Assembly (NCBI RefSeq): GCF_015477355.1
Contig: NZ_JADLRJ010000004.1
Location: forward strand, 434,001 to 498,000
From: Nocardia blacklockiae
Lineage (GTDB): Bacteria > Actinomycetota > Actinomycetes > Mycobacteriales > Mycobacteriaceae
DNA: 64,000 bases
Direction of reading: 5' to 3'
In this document: piece by piece, positions 46,767 through 55,258 of the stretch
Numbering within the stretch: position 1 is the stretch's first letter
How the letters are laid out: every line of letters starts with the position of its first letter
Program-made: the position numbers and the translations under genes
The notes under the pieces: model-generated
What the model was told of the DNA's origin: nothing
Databases searched by the model: none
Seen by the model: the letters and a program-made list of their open reading frames with translations, nothing else

Positions 46767-47258
46767 ATGGTGCGGACCCTGATCCTGATGCGGCACGGCA
46801 AATCCAGCTATCCGCCCGGCGTCGCCGACCACGAGCGGCCGCTGGCGCCGCGCGGCCGGCGCGAGGCCGCGCTGGCCGGTGAGTGGCTGCGCGACACCCA
46901 GCCCCCGATCGATGCCGTGCTGTGCTCGGACTCGGTCCGCACCCGGGAAACTTCGGCGGCCACCGGCCTCACCGCTCCGGTCGAATACGAGCCGTCCATC
47001 TACGACGCCGCGCCGGACACGCTGCTCGAACTCATCCGGCTCGCCGACGACGACGTGCGGACGCTGCTGCTGATCGGGCACGCGCCCGGAATCCCCTATG
47101 CCGCTTGGGAACTGGCGGCCGATCGGAACTCCCCGCAAGCGGTGGAACTCGGCCGCAAGTTCCCCACCTCGGCGCTGGCCGTGCTGGAGTTCGACCGGCC
47201 GTGGGCGCGGGTGGATCCGGGGACCGGGGAGCTGACGCGCTTCCACGTGCCACGCTGA
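46767..47258 (+). CDS. SixA-type phosphohistidine phosphatase (histidine phosphatase superfamily)
   Basis: 163 residues. The RHG motif is 'LILMRHGKSSY' (His near 9), a second Arg is in 'CSDSVRTRETS' and the second catalytic His is in 'LLLIGHAPGIPY'. Family members dephosphorylate phosphohistidine or small phosphoesters. Two Met codons (46761, 46767) are possible starts, with no clear ribosome site. Divergent from fprB. Confidence 0.88.
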   Translation: MVRTLILMRHGKSSYPPGVADHERPLAPRGRREAALAGEWLRDTQPPIDAVLCSDSVRTRETSAATGLTAPVEYEPSIYDAAPDTLLELIRLADDDVRTLLLIGHAPGIPYAAWELAADRNSPQAVELGRKFPTSALAVLEFDRPWARVDPGTGELTRFHVPR

Positions 47259-47304
47259 GAAAGGTCGGCGGGGCAGCGTGCGGCTCGGTGCCGCGGGCTA
47301 TGGC

Positions 47305-47505
47305 TCAGTGCAGGAGTTTGCCGCGCACCACCACGACGGCGCCGAGCAGCACGAGCACCAGCAGCGCGACGAACCAGTTGGTGAGCGCCCAGACGACGCC
47401 CAGCACGATGAGCACCGGCACCGCCGCGATCGCGGCGATCACCGGATTCTCCTTGACCGTCTCTAGGGCCGAGCGCGCCCTGATCCGATCGATCTCTTTG
47501 GCCAT
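47305..47505 (-). CDS. Small two-helix membrane protein
   Basis: 66 residues. A basic N-terminus 'MAKEIDRIRARSALETVKENP' is followed by two hydrophobic segments ('VIAAIAAVPVLIVLGVVWAL' and 'FVALLVLVLLGAVVVV') and a short basic tail. I do not recognise a family. The coding call rests on the composition and on its end being free of overlap. The ribosome site is weak. Confidence 0.6.
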   Translation of the reverse strand: MAKEIDRIRARSALETVKENPVIAAIAAVPVLIVLGVVWALTNWFVALLVLVLLGAVVVVRGKLLH

Positions 47506-47563
47506 GGACCCAGGGTAGGCCGATTCGCCCGTTTCTGTCGGTGCTCGGTGGGACCCTCTGTGC

Positions 47564-47932
47564 ATGGATTGGAAAATCGAACTCGTCGCCATTCCCGTCA
47601 CGGATGTGGACCGGGCCAAGGAGTTCTACACACGCATCGGCTTCCACGCCGATCACGACGAAAGCCCCACCGAGGACATCCGTTTCGTGCAGCTCACGCC
47701 GCCGGGGTCCGGGTGTTCGATCTGCGTCGGCCGCGGCATCACCCAGGCCGCCCCGGGCAGTGTCGAGGGCATGCAGATGGTCGTGGACAGCGCCGAGCGG
47801 GCCTACGAGCAATTGGTCGCGGCGGGCGTGCCGGCCACGCCGGTGAAGGACGAGGGCTGGGGCCTGTTCACCTACTTCGCCGACCCCGACGGCAACAAGT
47901 GGGCGGTACAGGAGCTGCCGGCGCGCGGCTGA
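47564..47932 (+). CDS. VOC-family (glyoxalase/bleomycin-resistance-like) protein
   Basis: 122 residues. One vicinal-oxygen-chelate domain with paired beta-alpha-beta units ('IPVTDVDRAKEFYTRIGF', 'YFADPDGNKWAVQEL'). The substrate is unknown; it may be a lyase, dioxygenase or drug-binding protein. It is directly followed by the MerR promoter and gene, which suggests but does not prove shared control. Confidence 0.85.
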   Translation: MDWKIELVAIPVTDVDRAKEFYTRIGFHADHDESPTEDIRFVQLTPPGSGCSICVGRGITQAAPGSVEGMQMVVDSAERAYEQLVAAGVPATPVKDEGWGLFTYFADPDGNKWAVQELPARG

Positions 47933-47935
47933 CCC

Positions 47936-47966
47936 TTGCTTGGAGTGCACTCCAGGTCGGTAACGT
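47936..47966 (+). promoter_or_regulatory. MerR-type promoter with 19-bp spacer and palindrome
   Basis: A -35 TTGCTT (47936-47941) and a -10 TAACGT (47961-47966) are separated by 19 bp, the over-long spacer typical of MerR-activated promoters. Inside it is the perfect 14-bp palindrome TGGAGTGCACTCCA (47941-47954). It lies 28 bp before the MerR start, so autoregulation is very likely. Confidence 0.8.
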
Positions 47967-47994
47967 CTTCGGTGGGACAACAGGAGGCGAACCG

Positions 47995-48462
47995 ATGGGT
48001 GTGCCCGTACAGGACATCGACGACACCGAATACGAGCGGCCGCGCTACTCGATCGGCGAGGCCGCCGAGCGATCGGGGCTGAGCCGGGACACGCTGCGCT
48101 GGTACGAGCGCATCGGGTTGATGGATTACGTCGGCCGCGATTCCGGCGGCAAGCGCCGGTTCAGCGACCGCGATCTGAACTGGCTGCATCTGATCAGCTG
48201 CCTGCGGCTGACGGGCATGTCGGTGGCCGACATGCTGCACTACGCCGAGTTGGTGCGGGCCGGGGACGTCACCACGCCCCAGCGCCTGCAGATGTTCCGC
48301 GACACCCGCGACGGCGTGCTGGCCCGCATCGACGAGCTGAATCAGACGCTGGCGGTACTCGATCGCAAGATCACCCTGTACGAGGGCCGGGTCGCCGCCA
48401 TGCACGGCGCGGCGGAGCCGGTGCTGCGCACGCCCGAGCCGGCCGGCGCTCAGCCCAGCTGA
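47995..48462 (+). CDS. MerR-family regulator
   Basis: 155 residues. N-terminal 'YSIGEAAERSGLSRDTLRWYERIGLMDYVGRDSGGKRRFSDRDLNWLHLI' is the HTH plus wing, followed by the long dimer helix 'RDGVLARIDELNQTLAVLDRKITLYEG'. No metal-binding cysteine pattern is visible, so a small-molecule sensor is more likely than a metal sensor. GGAGG precedes ATG 47995. The 3' end overlaps the dioxygenase gene on the other strand by 13 bp. Confidence 0.92.
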   Translation: MGVPVQDIDDTEYERPRYSIGEAAERSGLSRDTLRWYERIGLMDYVGRDSGGKRRFSDRDLNWLHLISCLRLTGMSVADMLHYAELVRAGDVTTPQRLQMFRDTRDGVLARIDELNQTLAVLDRKITLYEGRVAAMHGAAEPVLRTPEPAGAQPS

Positions 48463-49244
48463 ATCGACCGCTTCGCCAGGCCGTACCAGAATCCGTCGAT
48501 CACCGTGCGGCGCGCGTCGAGGTCCGCCTCGCCCGCGCCGAGCGTCACGAACAGCGGCGCGAAATGTTCGATGCGCGGGTGCGCCACCCGCGCGGCGGGC
48601 GCGGTGTGCCGGAAGTTCAGCAGGCTGTCGACGTCACCAGCGGCCAGCGTCTCGCGGCCCCACTCGTCGAATTCGCGCGACCAGCCCGGGGCCTCGTCCG
48701 CCGCTGCGCCGGGCGTCATCTCGCGCAGATTGTGCGTGAAGAAGCCGCTGCCGAGGATCAGCACGCCCTCGTCGCGCAGCGGGGCGAGCGCGCGGCCGAG
48801 GGCGTAGAGGCCGGCCGGGTCCAGCGTCGGCATGGACAGTTGCAGCACCGGGATGTCGGCGTCCGGGTACATCTCGACGAGCGGCACGTAGGCCCCGTGA
48901 TCCAGTCCCCGGTCCGGGGCCTCGTGCACCGAGCCGCCCAGCAGCGCGCGCACCCGCGCCGCCAGTTCCGGCGCGCCGGGCGCGGGGTAGCGCACCGAGT
49001 AGTAGTGCTCCGGAAAGCCCCAGAAGTCGTAGACCAGCGGCACCGTGGCCGTGGCGCCGAGCGTGACCGGCGCGTCCTCCCAGTGCGCCGACACCACGAG
49101 AACGGCGGTGGGCCTGGGCAATTCGGCCGACCACGCGGCGAGTTGCCCCGGCCACAGCGGGTCGTCGGCCAGCGGCGGGGCGCCGTGGCTGACGTAGAGG
49201 GCGGGCATCCGGCCCGCGGGTTCGCGAATTCCGTTCGCCGCCAT
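48450..49244 (-). CDS. Class III extradiol dioxygenase (4,5-DOPA dioxygenase-like)
   Basis: 264 residues of the LigB/YgiD family. 'ALYVSHGAPPLADDPLW' (first His), 'VVSAHWEDAPV' (second His) and 'GLDHGAYVPLVEMYPDADIPV' (third His) form the metal site. 'GSGFFTHNLREM' is also diagnostic. It cleaves a catechol ring. It starts 26 bp after the ribA stop, so both are probably one transcript. A connection of GTP-derived products with an extradiol enzyme is unusual; the substrate is unknown. Confidence 0.88.
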   Translation of the reverse strand: MAANGIREPAGRMPALYVSHGAPPLADDPLWPGQLAAWSAELPRPTAVLVVSAHWEDAPVTLGATATVPLVYDFWGFPEHYYSVRYPAPGAPELAARVRALLGGSVHEAPDRGLDHGAYVPLVEMYPDADIPVLQLSMPTLDPAGLYALGRALAPLRDEGVLILGSGFFTHNLREMTPGAAADEAPGWSREFDEWGRETLAAGDVDSLLNFRHTAPAARVAHPRIEHFAPLFVTLGAGEADLDARRTVIDGFWYGLAKRSIQLG

Positions 49245-49270
49245 GGTCTCTCCTCGGTCGATGCCGATCG

Positions 49271-49894
49271 TCAGCCGATCAGCCGGATGGTGTGCCCGGT
49301 GTGGTCCGCCTTCGCGCGCAGGTACCGGACGTTGTCGGGGGTCGCGTGCACGCCGGTCGGCACCGTCTCCCGGACCCGGACGCCGAGCGTCCGCAGCTGG
49401 CGCGCCTTCTCGGGATTGTTGGTGAGCAGGTCGATCTCGGCGATGCCGAGCCCGGCCAGCATCTGCGCCGCGGCGGTGTAGTCGCGGCCGTCCTCGGGCA
49501 GCCCGAGCGCGGTGTTGGCCTGGTAGGTGTCCAGGCCCGCGTCCTGCAGGGCGTAGGCGTCGAGCTTGTTGTACAGCCCGATGTCGCGGCCCTCCTGGCG
49601 CAGGTACAGCAGCACCCCGCCGACGGCGTCGATCCGCTCGACCGCCTCACGCAGCTGCGCCCCGCAGTCGCACCGCGCCGACCCGAACACGTCCCCGGTC
49701 AGGCATTCCGAATGCAACCGGACCAGCGGCGGCCGGCCGACCGGCGGTTCGCCGAGGACCAGGGCCAGATGCTCGCGCCCGTCGTCGAGTCCGGCGAAGG
49801 TCACCGCCTCGGCACCGGTCGAGTAGCCGTCGCCGAAGGTGAGCGGGATGCGGACGCGGGTGCGGACGCTGCCGCCGAGGTGTGTGCCGTTCAT
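49271..49894 (-). CDS. ribA: GTP cyclohydrolase II (stand-alone RibA)
   Basis: 207 residues. Zinc ligands are in 'HSECLTGDVFGSARCDCGAQL' and the catalytic/nucleotide motif in 'YLRQEGRDIGL'. It converts GTP to 2,5-diamino-6-ribosylamino-4-pyrimidinone phosphate and formate. Here it lacks the RibB partner domain and stands apart from other riboflavin genes, so it may be a second, specialised copy. It is upstream of an extradiol dioxygenase and opposite a MarR gene with a shared palindrome. Confidence 0.9.
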   Translation of the reverse strand: MNGTHLGGSVRTRVRIPLTFGDGYSTGAEAVTFAGLDDGREHLALVLGEPPVGRPPLVRLHSECLTGDVFGSARCDCGAQLREAVERIDAVGGVLLYLRQEGRDIGLYNKLDAYALQDAGLDTYQANTALGLPEDGRDYTAAAQMLAGLGIAEIDLLTNNPEKARQLRTLGVRVRETVPTGVHATPDNVRYLRAKADHTGHTIRLIG

Positions 49895-49921
49895 GGCTGC
49901 TCCGAGGTACCGGGGACGTTT

Positions 49922-49937
49922 CGTTCAAATTTGAACG
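49922..49937. promoter_or_regulatory. 16-bp perfect palindrome between ribA and MarR gene
   Basis: CGTTCAAATTTGAACG is perfectly symmetric. It is in the 84-bp divergent gap, 28 bp from the ribA start and 42 bp from the MarR start. AT-rich palindromes of this size are typical MarR sites. Assignment to the adjacent MarR is inference. Confidence 0.65.
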
Positions 49938-49978
49938 GACAGCGCCCGGACGTTATTCCGCGGCAGTAACCTCGGAGC

Positions 49979-50440
49979 ATGAGCGATCCGCGCTGGCTCG
50001 ACGAGCTGGAGCAGCGGGCCTGGCTGGCGTTCCGGACCGCGGTCGGCTCGCTCGACCGCCGGCTGGATCAGCAGCTCGAGCGCGATGCCGGGCTGTCCCA
50101 CGTGCAGTACGAGATCCTGGTCCGGCTCGCCGAGGCGCCCGACCGCGAGCTGCGGATGCGCGAACTCGCCACGGCCCTGCTGGATTCCAAGAGCAAACTC
50201 ACCTATCAGATCGATCGGCTGGAGCGGGCCGGTCTGGTTCGCCGGCGGCAGTGCCCGTCCGATATGCGCGCGGTCTACGCCGTGCTGACCGAGGCCGGGC
50301 AGCGCGCGCTCGAACAGGCCGCGCCAGGCCACGTCGCCGCCGTCCGCGCGCTGTTCCTCGACGCCCTGACCCCCGAACAGCTGGCCGCGCTCGCCGCGGG
50401 ACTGGGCGAGGTGAACCGGCGGCTGGCAGCCGAGGACTGA
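49979..50440 (+). CDS. MarR-family regulator divergent from ribA
   Basis: 153 residues. The winged helix is 'LRMRELATALLDSKSKLTYQIDRLERAGLVRRRQCPSDMRAVYAVLTEAG' with the Asp-x-Arg wing. No conserved regulatory cysteine is at the OhrR position. The shared perfect palindrome upstream suggests that it represses itself and ribA-dioxygenase. The ligand could be a phenolic, as for many MarR proteins. Confidence 0.9.
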   Translation: MSDPRWLDELEQRAWLAFRTAVGSLDRRLDQQLERDAGLSHVQYEILVRLAEAPDRELRMRELATALLDSKSKLTYQIDRLERAGLVRRRQCPSDMRAVYAVLTEAGQRALEQAAPGHVAAVRALFLDALTPEQLAALAAGLGEVNRRLAAED

Positions 50441-50713
50441 CCGCGCGCGGGGCGTGCAAGGCCCGGTTACGATGCCTGCGAAATGCAATCCCCGACTCCG
50501 ATGCCGGTATCCGGATCGATAAGCCGACCCGCGCCGAACTCCCCACCGCGCTGCCCGACGAGCGGATGATGGAGCGTGAGTATGCTTTTGCGCGGCCATA
50601 CCTGTCGGCCGACCAGGTGTCGGCGGTCGTCCGGGCGACGACGACGGGCGCAGTCGATCGCGTATCGATCACGAGCAGGCATCCGGTGCGGGCGCGGAAG
50701 GAGACATGAGGCA

Positions 50714-51025
50714 ATGACCGAGCAGGCTGTGACCACGGCCGTCGTCCGCAACGAGGAACAGCATCGCTACGAGGTGTGGTACGGGGACAAGCTGGCCGGA
50801 TTCACCGAATTCCGGGAGCGCGACGAGGACACCGTGTTCATCCACACCGAGGTCGACAGCGAGTTCGGCGGCAAGGGCCTGGGCGGCACGCTGGCGCGCA
50901 AGGCGATCGAGGACGTGGTGGCCCGCGGCCGCGCCGTCGTGCCGCGCTGCCCGTTCATCAAGAGCTGGCTGGACAAGCACCCGGAATTCGACGAGCACGT
51001 GGTGGGCAAGGGCATTCAGCGGTGA
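50714..51025 (+). CDS. GNAT acetyltransferase-like protein (YjdJ type)
   Basis: 103 residues, half the usual GNAT size. 'DTVFIHTEVDSEFGGKGLGGTLARKAIEDV' holds the acetyl-CoA pyrophosphate loop, and 'CPFIKSWLDKHPEF' is typical of the compact YjdJ group. It probably acetylates a small molecule or protein; the substrate is unknown. It ends overlapping the pirin gene (GTGA). ATG 50714 follows GAGG; an upstream extension to 50576 has no coding look. Confidence 0.88.
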   Translation: MTEQAVTTAVVRNEEQHRYEVWYGDKLAGFTEFRERDEDTVFIHTEVDSEFGGKGLGGTLARKAIEDVVARGRAVVPRCPFIKSWLDKHPEFDEHVVGKGIQR

Positions 51026-52029
51026 GCGACCTGGAGGCCCGGCCCGGCGAGGCGCTGTGCGAGGCCGCACCGGCGCCCGGGCCGCGCACCGACTTCCACC
51101 CGGCGCGCGTGGTGCCGCTGGGTGGTGTCCGGGGCGTCACCGTCGAGCGGGTGCTGCCGCAGCGCGACCTGCCGACCGTCGGTGCCTGGTGCTTCCTCGA
51201 CCACTTCGGTTCACCCGCGGCGAGCGCCGAACTGCCGCCGGACATCGACCCGCATCCGCACATCGGATTGCAAACGGTCACTTGGCCGTTCGACGGCGAG
51301 ATCCGGCACCGCGACAGCGTCGGCTCGGACGTGCGGATCGAGCCGGGCCAGCTGAACCTGATGACCTCCGGCCGCGGGATCGCCCACTCCGAGTACACGG
51401 TGCCGGGCGCGCCCGCGGGGCACGGCCTGCAGTTCTGGATCGCCCTGCCCGGCTCGCACACCGGGATCGAGCCGCACTTCGAACAGCATCGCGACCTGCC
51501 GGTGCTGGCACTGCCCGGACTGCGGGCCACGGTGCTGATCGGTTCGCTGAGCGCCACCGGGCCGGACGGCCCGCGCGGCGTCACCTCCCCGGCGATCGCC
51601 TACACCCCGATCGTCGGCGCGGACCTGCGCCTGGATCCCGGGGCCGAGATCGAGCTGACGCTGACGCCCGAGTTCGAGCACGCGCTGCTCGTGATCGACG
51701 GCGAGCTGACCGCGGCCGGGACCGCCGTACGCCCCGGCCCGCTGCTGTATCTGGGCAGCGACCGCGCCGCGTTGTCCCTCGCCACCGAGCGCGGCGCGCA
51801 CGCCGTGCTGATCGGCGGGGAGCCGTTCGGCGAGGACCTGGTGATGTGGTGGAACTTCGTCGGCCGCAGCCACGAGGAGATCGTGGCGGCCCGAAACGAT
51901 TGGGAGAACCGCGATCTCGGCCGGTTCCCCGGCATCGCCGGGCACCCGCCGGAGCAGCGCATCCCCGCACCGCCGCTACCGAACCTGCGACTACAGCCGC
52001 GCAAGCGCCGCCTCGCGCGGGACTCTTGA
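51022..52029 (+). CDS. Pirin-family protein
   Basis: 335 residues with two cupin domains. The metal site is in 'DIDPHPHIGLQTVTWPFDG' and 'EIRHRDSVGSD', then 'GRGIAHSE', as in bacterial pirins. Pirins act as quercetinase or as redox sensors. The GTG start (51022) overlaps the GNAT stop, so the pair is co-translated. Confidence 0.92.
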   Translation: MSDLEARPGEALCEAAPAPGPRTDFHPARVVPLGGVRGVTVERVLPQRDLPTVGAWCFLDHFGSPAASAELPPDIDPHPHIGLQTVTWPFDGEIRHRDSVGSDVRIEPGQLNLMTSGRGIAHSEYTVPGAPAGHGLQFWIALPGSHTGIEPHFEQHRDLPVLALPGLRATVLIGSLSATGPDGPRGVTSPAIAYTPIVGADLRLDPGAEIELTLTPEFEHALLVIDGELTAAGTAVRPGPLLYLGSDRAALSLATERGAHAVLIGGEPFGEDLVMWWNFVGRSHEEIVAARNDWENRDLGRFPGIAGHPPEQRIPAPPLPNLRLQPRKRRLARDS

Positions 52030-52037
52030 TCCGCGGC

Positions 52038-52934
52038 TCAAGGCAGCTCGAAACCCGCACTGCCCGAGTCGGTTCGCGAGTCCGTCGGCTCGGCCGCCAC
52101 CGCCATCGACTGAGTTCCGATGACGCGCAACAGATCCAGCTTCTCCTGCGCGTCGGTGCCCGGGCGCGGATAGAGCACCAGCAGGGACTGCGAGGCGTTC
52201 GGGGTGACCAGCGTTTCGCACACCAGGTCCAGCAGCCCGACCTGCGGATGGATGATGCGCTTGGCGTCTCCGACCCGCACCGCCACCTCGTGCCGGCTCC
52301 ACAATCGCTCGAACTCGGGGCTGGCGGCGCGCAACCGGGTCACCAGTTCCACCACGTCGGCGTCGCCGGAGCGGCGGGCCGCGGTCGCCCGCAGATCGGC
52401 GACGTGGTTGCGGGTCAGGCGATCCCAGTCCGCGGCGGGGAACTTGGCGCGCTCCTCCGGATGGGTGAACCAGCGCCACAGCAGGTAGCGGTCCATGCCG
52501 GTGTGGCGCGTGGCGACGCCGCCCAGATAGACGTGCATGCGGTTCTGCACCAGCACCTCGGCGAGATCGGACACCACGCAGGCGGGGGTGTCGTCGAGTT
52601 TGTTCAGCAGGTACAGCAGTCCGGGCGAGACGTGGCCGTCGACGCGGCCGCGGTCGGGCGCCGCGTGGCCGCAGAGGTGGAACAGGTGGTCGCGTTCGTC
52701 GTCGGTCAGCCGCAGGGCGCGGGCGAGCGAACTCAGCACCTGCACCGACGGGCGCGGGCCGCGGGACTGCTCGAGCCGGGTGTAGTAGTCGGTCGACATG
52801 CCCGCGAGCAGGGCCACCTCGTCCCGGCGCAGGCCCGGGGTGCGCCGGCGCAGGCCGGGCAGCAGGCCCACGTCCGCCGGTTGCAGCCGTTCGCGGCGGC
52901 GGCGCAGGAAATCGGCGAGATCATCGCGGTCCAT
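52038..52934 (-). CDS. XRE-family regulator with MmyB-like ligand domain
   Basis: 298 residues. The HTH is 'GLRRDEVALLAGMSTDYYTRLEQSRGPRPSVQVLSSLARAL' and the MmyB/PAS-like domain 'LLYLLNKLDDTPACVVSDLAEVLVQN' follows. This type is common in actinobacteria, typically divergent from a redox enzyme; here an aldo/keto reductase lies 100 bp away in the opposite direction. It probably controls that gene. Confidence 0.92.
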   Translation of the reverse strand: MDRDDLADFLRRRRERLQPADVGLLPGLRRRTPGLRRDEVALLAGMSTDYYTRLEQSRGPRPSVQVLSSLARALRLTDDERDHLFHLCGHAAPDRGRVDGHVSPGLLYLLNKLDDTPACVVSDLAEVLVQNRMHVYLGGVATRHTGMDRYLLWRWFTHPEERAKFPAADWDRLTRNHVADLRATAARRSGDADVVELVTRLRAASPEFERLWSRHEVAVRVGDAKRIIHPQVGLLDLVCETLVTPNASQSLLVLYPRPGTDAQEKLDLLRVIGTQSMAVAAEPTDSRTDSGSAGFELP

Positions 52935-53034
52935 GGCTCCACTGTCCTCCCCCGCCGCGCCCGCAACCAGGGATCGCCGATCCCCCGATAAGTGATCTCT
53001 GCCGAAGCCGGGCGGCGGGCCGCAGGATTCCGGT

Positions 53035-54042
53035 ATGACCAACATCGACACAGTGCGACTCGGGGCCACGGGGCCAGTCACCGGCCGTATCGGCCTCGGC
53101 GCGATGGGCATGTCCGCGGGCGCGTACGGCGCGGTCGACGAGGCGGACGCCCGCGCGACCATCCACGCCGCCCTCGACTCGGGCGCCCGGCTCATCGACA
53201 CCGGCGACTTCTACGGCATGGGCCACAACGAGGCGCTGATCGGCCGCGTGCTCGCCGACCGGCCCCGCGAGGACTACCTGCTCAGCGTCAAGTTCGGGGC
53301 GCTGCGCGGCCCGGACGGCGGCTTCCTCGGCATCGACACCCGGCCCGCCGCGATCCGCACCTTCCTCACCTATTCGCTGCAGCGGCTCGGCGTGGAGTAC
53401 GTCGACATCTACCGCCCCGCGCGGCTGGACCCGAACGTCCCGATCGAGGACACCGTCGGGACGATCGCGGAGCTGATCGAGGAAGGGTACGTGCGCCACA
53501 TCGGGCTGTCCGAGGTCGGCGCCGACACGCTGCGCCGCGCGGCCGCCGTGCACCCGATCTCGGATCTCCAGATCGAGTACGCGCTGATCTCCCGCGGCAT
53601 CGAACCGGTGATCCTGCCCACCGCCCGCGAGCTGGGCATCGGGATCACCGCCTACGGCGTGCTGTCGCGCGGCCTGCTCAGCGACTCGCTGCGGGGCGGA
53701 AAGCCCTTGGCGGCCGACGACTTCCGCGCGCACAGCCCGCGGTTCCAGGGCGAGAACCTCACCGCGAACCTGGAGCTCGTGGAGGCGCTGGCGAAGATCG
53801 CCGAGCAGCGCGGGGTGAAGGTGGCGCAGCTCGCCATCGCCTGGGTGCTCTCGCGTGGCAGCGACATCGTCCCGATCATCGGGGCGCGCCGGGCCGATCG
53901 GTGGGCGGAAGCCGTTGGCGCGCTGGATATCCGGCTATCCGACGCCGAGCTGGCGGAACTCGAGGCGGCGGCGCCGGCGGACCGGGTGGCCGGGGATCGG
54001 TACGCACCGGCGCAGATGGCGATGCTGGACAGCGAACGCTGA
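53035..54042 (+). CDS. Aldo/keto reductase
   Basis: 335 residues, TIM-barrel AKR. Catalytic Asp and Tyr are in 'LIDTGDFYGMGHNEALIG' and Lys in 'LSVKFGALRG'. The usual His of 'QHR' is Ala ('DIYRPARLDP'), a change I recall as shared by a sizeable AKR subgroup, so it does not by itself mean inactivity. It reduces carbonyls with NADPH. Divergent from an XRE regulator. ATG 53035 is the first clear start. Confidence 0.93.
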   Translation: MTNIDTVRLGATGPVTGRIGLGAMGMSAGAYGAVDEADARATIHAALDSGARLIDTGDFYGMGHNEALIGRVLADRPREDYLLSVKFGALRGPDGGFLGIDTRPAAIRTFLTYSLQRLGVEYVDIYRPARLDPNVPIEDTVGTIAELIEEGYVRHIGLSEVGADTLRRAAAVHPISDLQIEYALISRGIEPVILPTARELGIGITAYGVLSRGLLSDSLRGGKPLAADDFRAHSPRFQGENLTANLELVEALAKIAEQRGVKVAQLAIAWVLSRGSDIVPIIGARRADRWAEAVGALDIRLSDAELAELEAAAPADRVAGDRYAPAQMAMLDSER

Positions 54043-54148
54043 CCGATAACCCATTTGCGCCGCGCCGCAACCCTTCAGATCGCGCGGCCGGGCCGGTAGT
54101 TTCATCCGGGATCCGGGCCGCCGGCCCGCCGCGCGAGAGAAGTCATGG

Positions 54149-54802
54149 ATGAGGATCACGAAATCCGTTGCGACCGCCCTGCTGTGCCTGACGGCGGTCA
54201 CGGCCACCGCCGCTACCGCCGCCGCCGATCCCGAGCGGCCGGAACGCCCGCCGTTCGAGGCGCAGGGCACCGATCACGGGGTCGACTATCGGGTGGGGCT
54301 GACCGAGGACAAGCGCGCGGCGGTGAGCACCTTGCAGGCGGGCCGCTTCCTCGCCACCTGGGACGCGGAATCCGTTGCGGTGACCGATGATTCGGGCCGA
54401 TACGTCACCAGCGTGCCGCTGCGCTACGACATCGCCGGCCACCGGCTCGACCTCGCCCCGCTGATCGAGGACGGCGGCCGCCGCCTCACCCTGACGCCGG
54501 TCGGCCAGGCGCCGAATCCGGTGCGCGACATCGACGCTCAGCAGCGGCTGTTCGACGTGGTGCAGGCGCACGCGCCGGCCGTGGCGTCGGGCGCGGCGAT
54601 CGGCGCGGTCATCGGCTTCTTCGTCGGCTTCCCGGCCGGGCTGTTCATGTTCGACATCATCACCGTGCCGATCTTCACCGTGCTGGGCGCGCTGGTGGGC
54701 GGCGCGGCCGGGTTGTACTCGGCCGGTGGCCAGTCCGCCGTCGACGAGGCCCGCCAGGCCGTAGACCACATGGTCACCGGCGGGGCCGGATCACCGCGGT
54801 AA
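54149..54802 (+). CDS. Exported protein with C-terminal glycine-zipper-like membrane segment
   Basis: 217 residues. A signal peptide ('LLCLTAVTATAATAAADPERP', cleavage near AAA-D) precedes a beta-rich part ('QAGRFLATWDAESVAVTDDSGRYVTSVPLRYD'). A hydrophobic, Gly/Ala-rich segment ('GAAIGAVIGFFVGFPAGLF' and 'VLGALVGGAAG') follows. I recognise the general type seen in Nocardia envelope proteins, but not the function. ATG 54149 follows GAGAGAAG. It overlaps the convergent thioesterase gene by 29 bp. Confidence 0.8.
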   Translation: MRITKSVATALLCLTAVTATAATAAADPERPERPPFEAQGTDHGVDYRVGLTEDKRAAVSTLQAGRFLATWDAESVAVTDDSGRYVTSVPLRYDIAGHRLDLAPLIEDGGRRLTLTPVGQAPNPVRDIDAQQRLFDVVQAHAPAVASGAAIGAVIGFFVGFPAGLFMFDIITVPIFTVLGALVGGAAGLYSAGGQSAVDEARQAVDHMVTGGAGSPR

Positions 54803-55241
54803 AGGTCGCCGCGGCAACGGATTTGCCGGTGTTGTCGGTGATGTCCACCGGCACCGCCAGTTCGATCGGGGTGCGTGCCTCGATGTCGGCGCGGGTGCGG
54901 GCGACCGTCTCGGCCGGCAGTTCCGACGTCGCCCGGATCGGGCCGGCCGTGCCCTTGGCGCGCGCCAGGTACTCGATGCGTCCGTCGCGGGCGACGATGA
55001 ACGCCTCGCCCATCAGATCCACGATCCCGGAGATCGAGGCGCCCATCGCCGCCGTCTCGGCGAGCCCGAACAGGATCGCCGCGTGCACGTCACCGTTGTG
55101 GTTCAGGTGCTCCGGCTGCGGCGCCATCTCCACGACATTGCGCCCGACCTGGTAATCCACGCCGTCGATCCCGGCGTACTGGAGGAAGCCGAGCTTCTTG
55201 AAGCCCGCCATCACCAGTTCGCCCATTGCCGCGCTGTCCAT
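54774..55241 (-). CDS. PaaI-like/DUF4442 hotdog thioesterase
   Basis: 155 residues. 'NHNGDVHAAILFGLAETAAMGASI' is the hotdog helix with the active-site Asn/Asp-type positions. Members hydrolyse acyl-CoA. ATG 55241 follows GGAG at 5 bases. A KstR-type box lies 17 bp upstream of the start, which places the gene in the presumed steroid regulon, where CoA release from a steroid side-chain or ring fragment would fit. Confidence 0.85.
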   Translation of the reverse strand: MDSAAMGELVMAGFKKLGFLQYAGIDGVDYQVGRNVVEMAPQPEHLNHNGDVHAAILFGLAETAAMGASISGIVDLMGEAFIVARDGRIEYLARAKGTAGPIRATSELPAETVARTRADIEARTPIELAVPVDITDNTGKSVAAATFTAVIRPRR

Positions 55242-55258
55242 CGCCACTCCGTCCGAGT

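Noticed and set aside
53035-54042. Aldo/keto reductase as a pseudo-enzyme because the catalytic His is Ala
   Set aside because: The 'DIYRPARLDP' version is, to my knowledge, common among bacterial AKRs, so the change alone is not evidence of lost activity.
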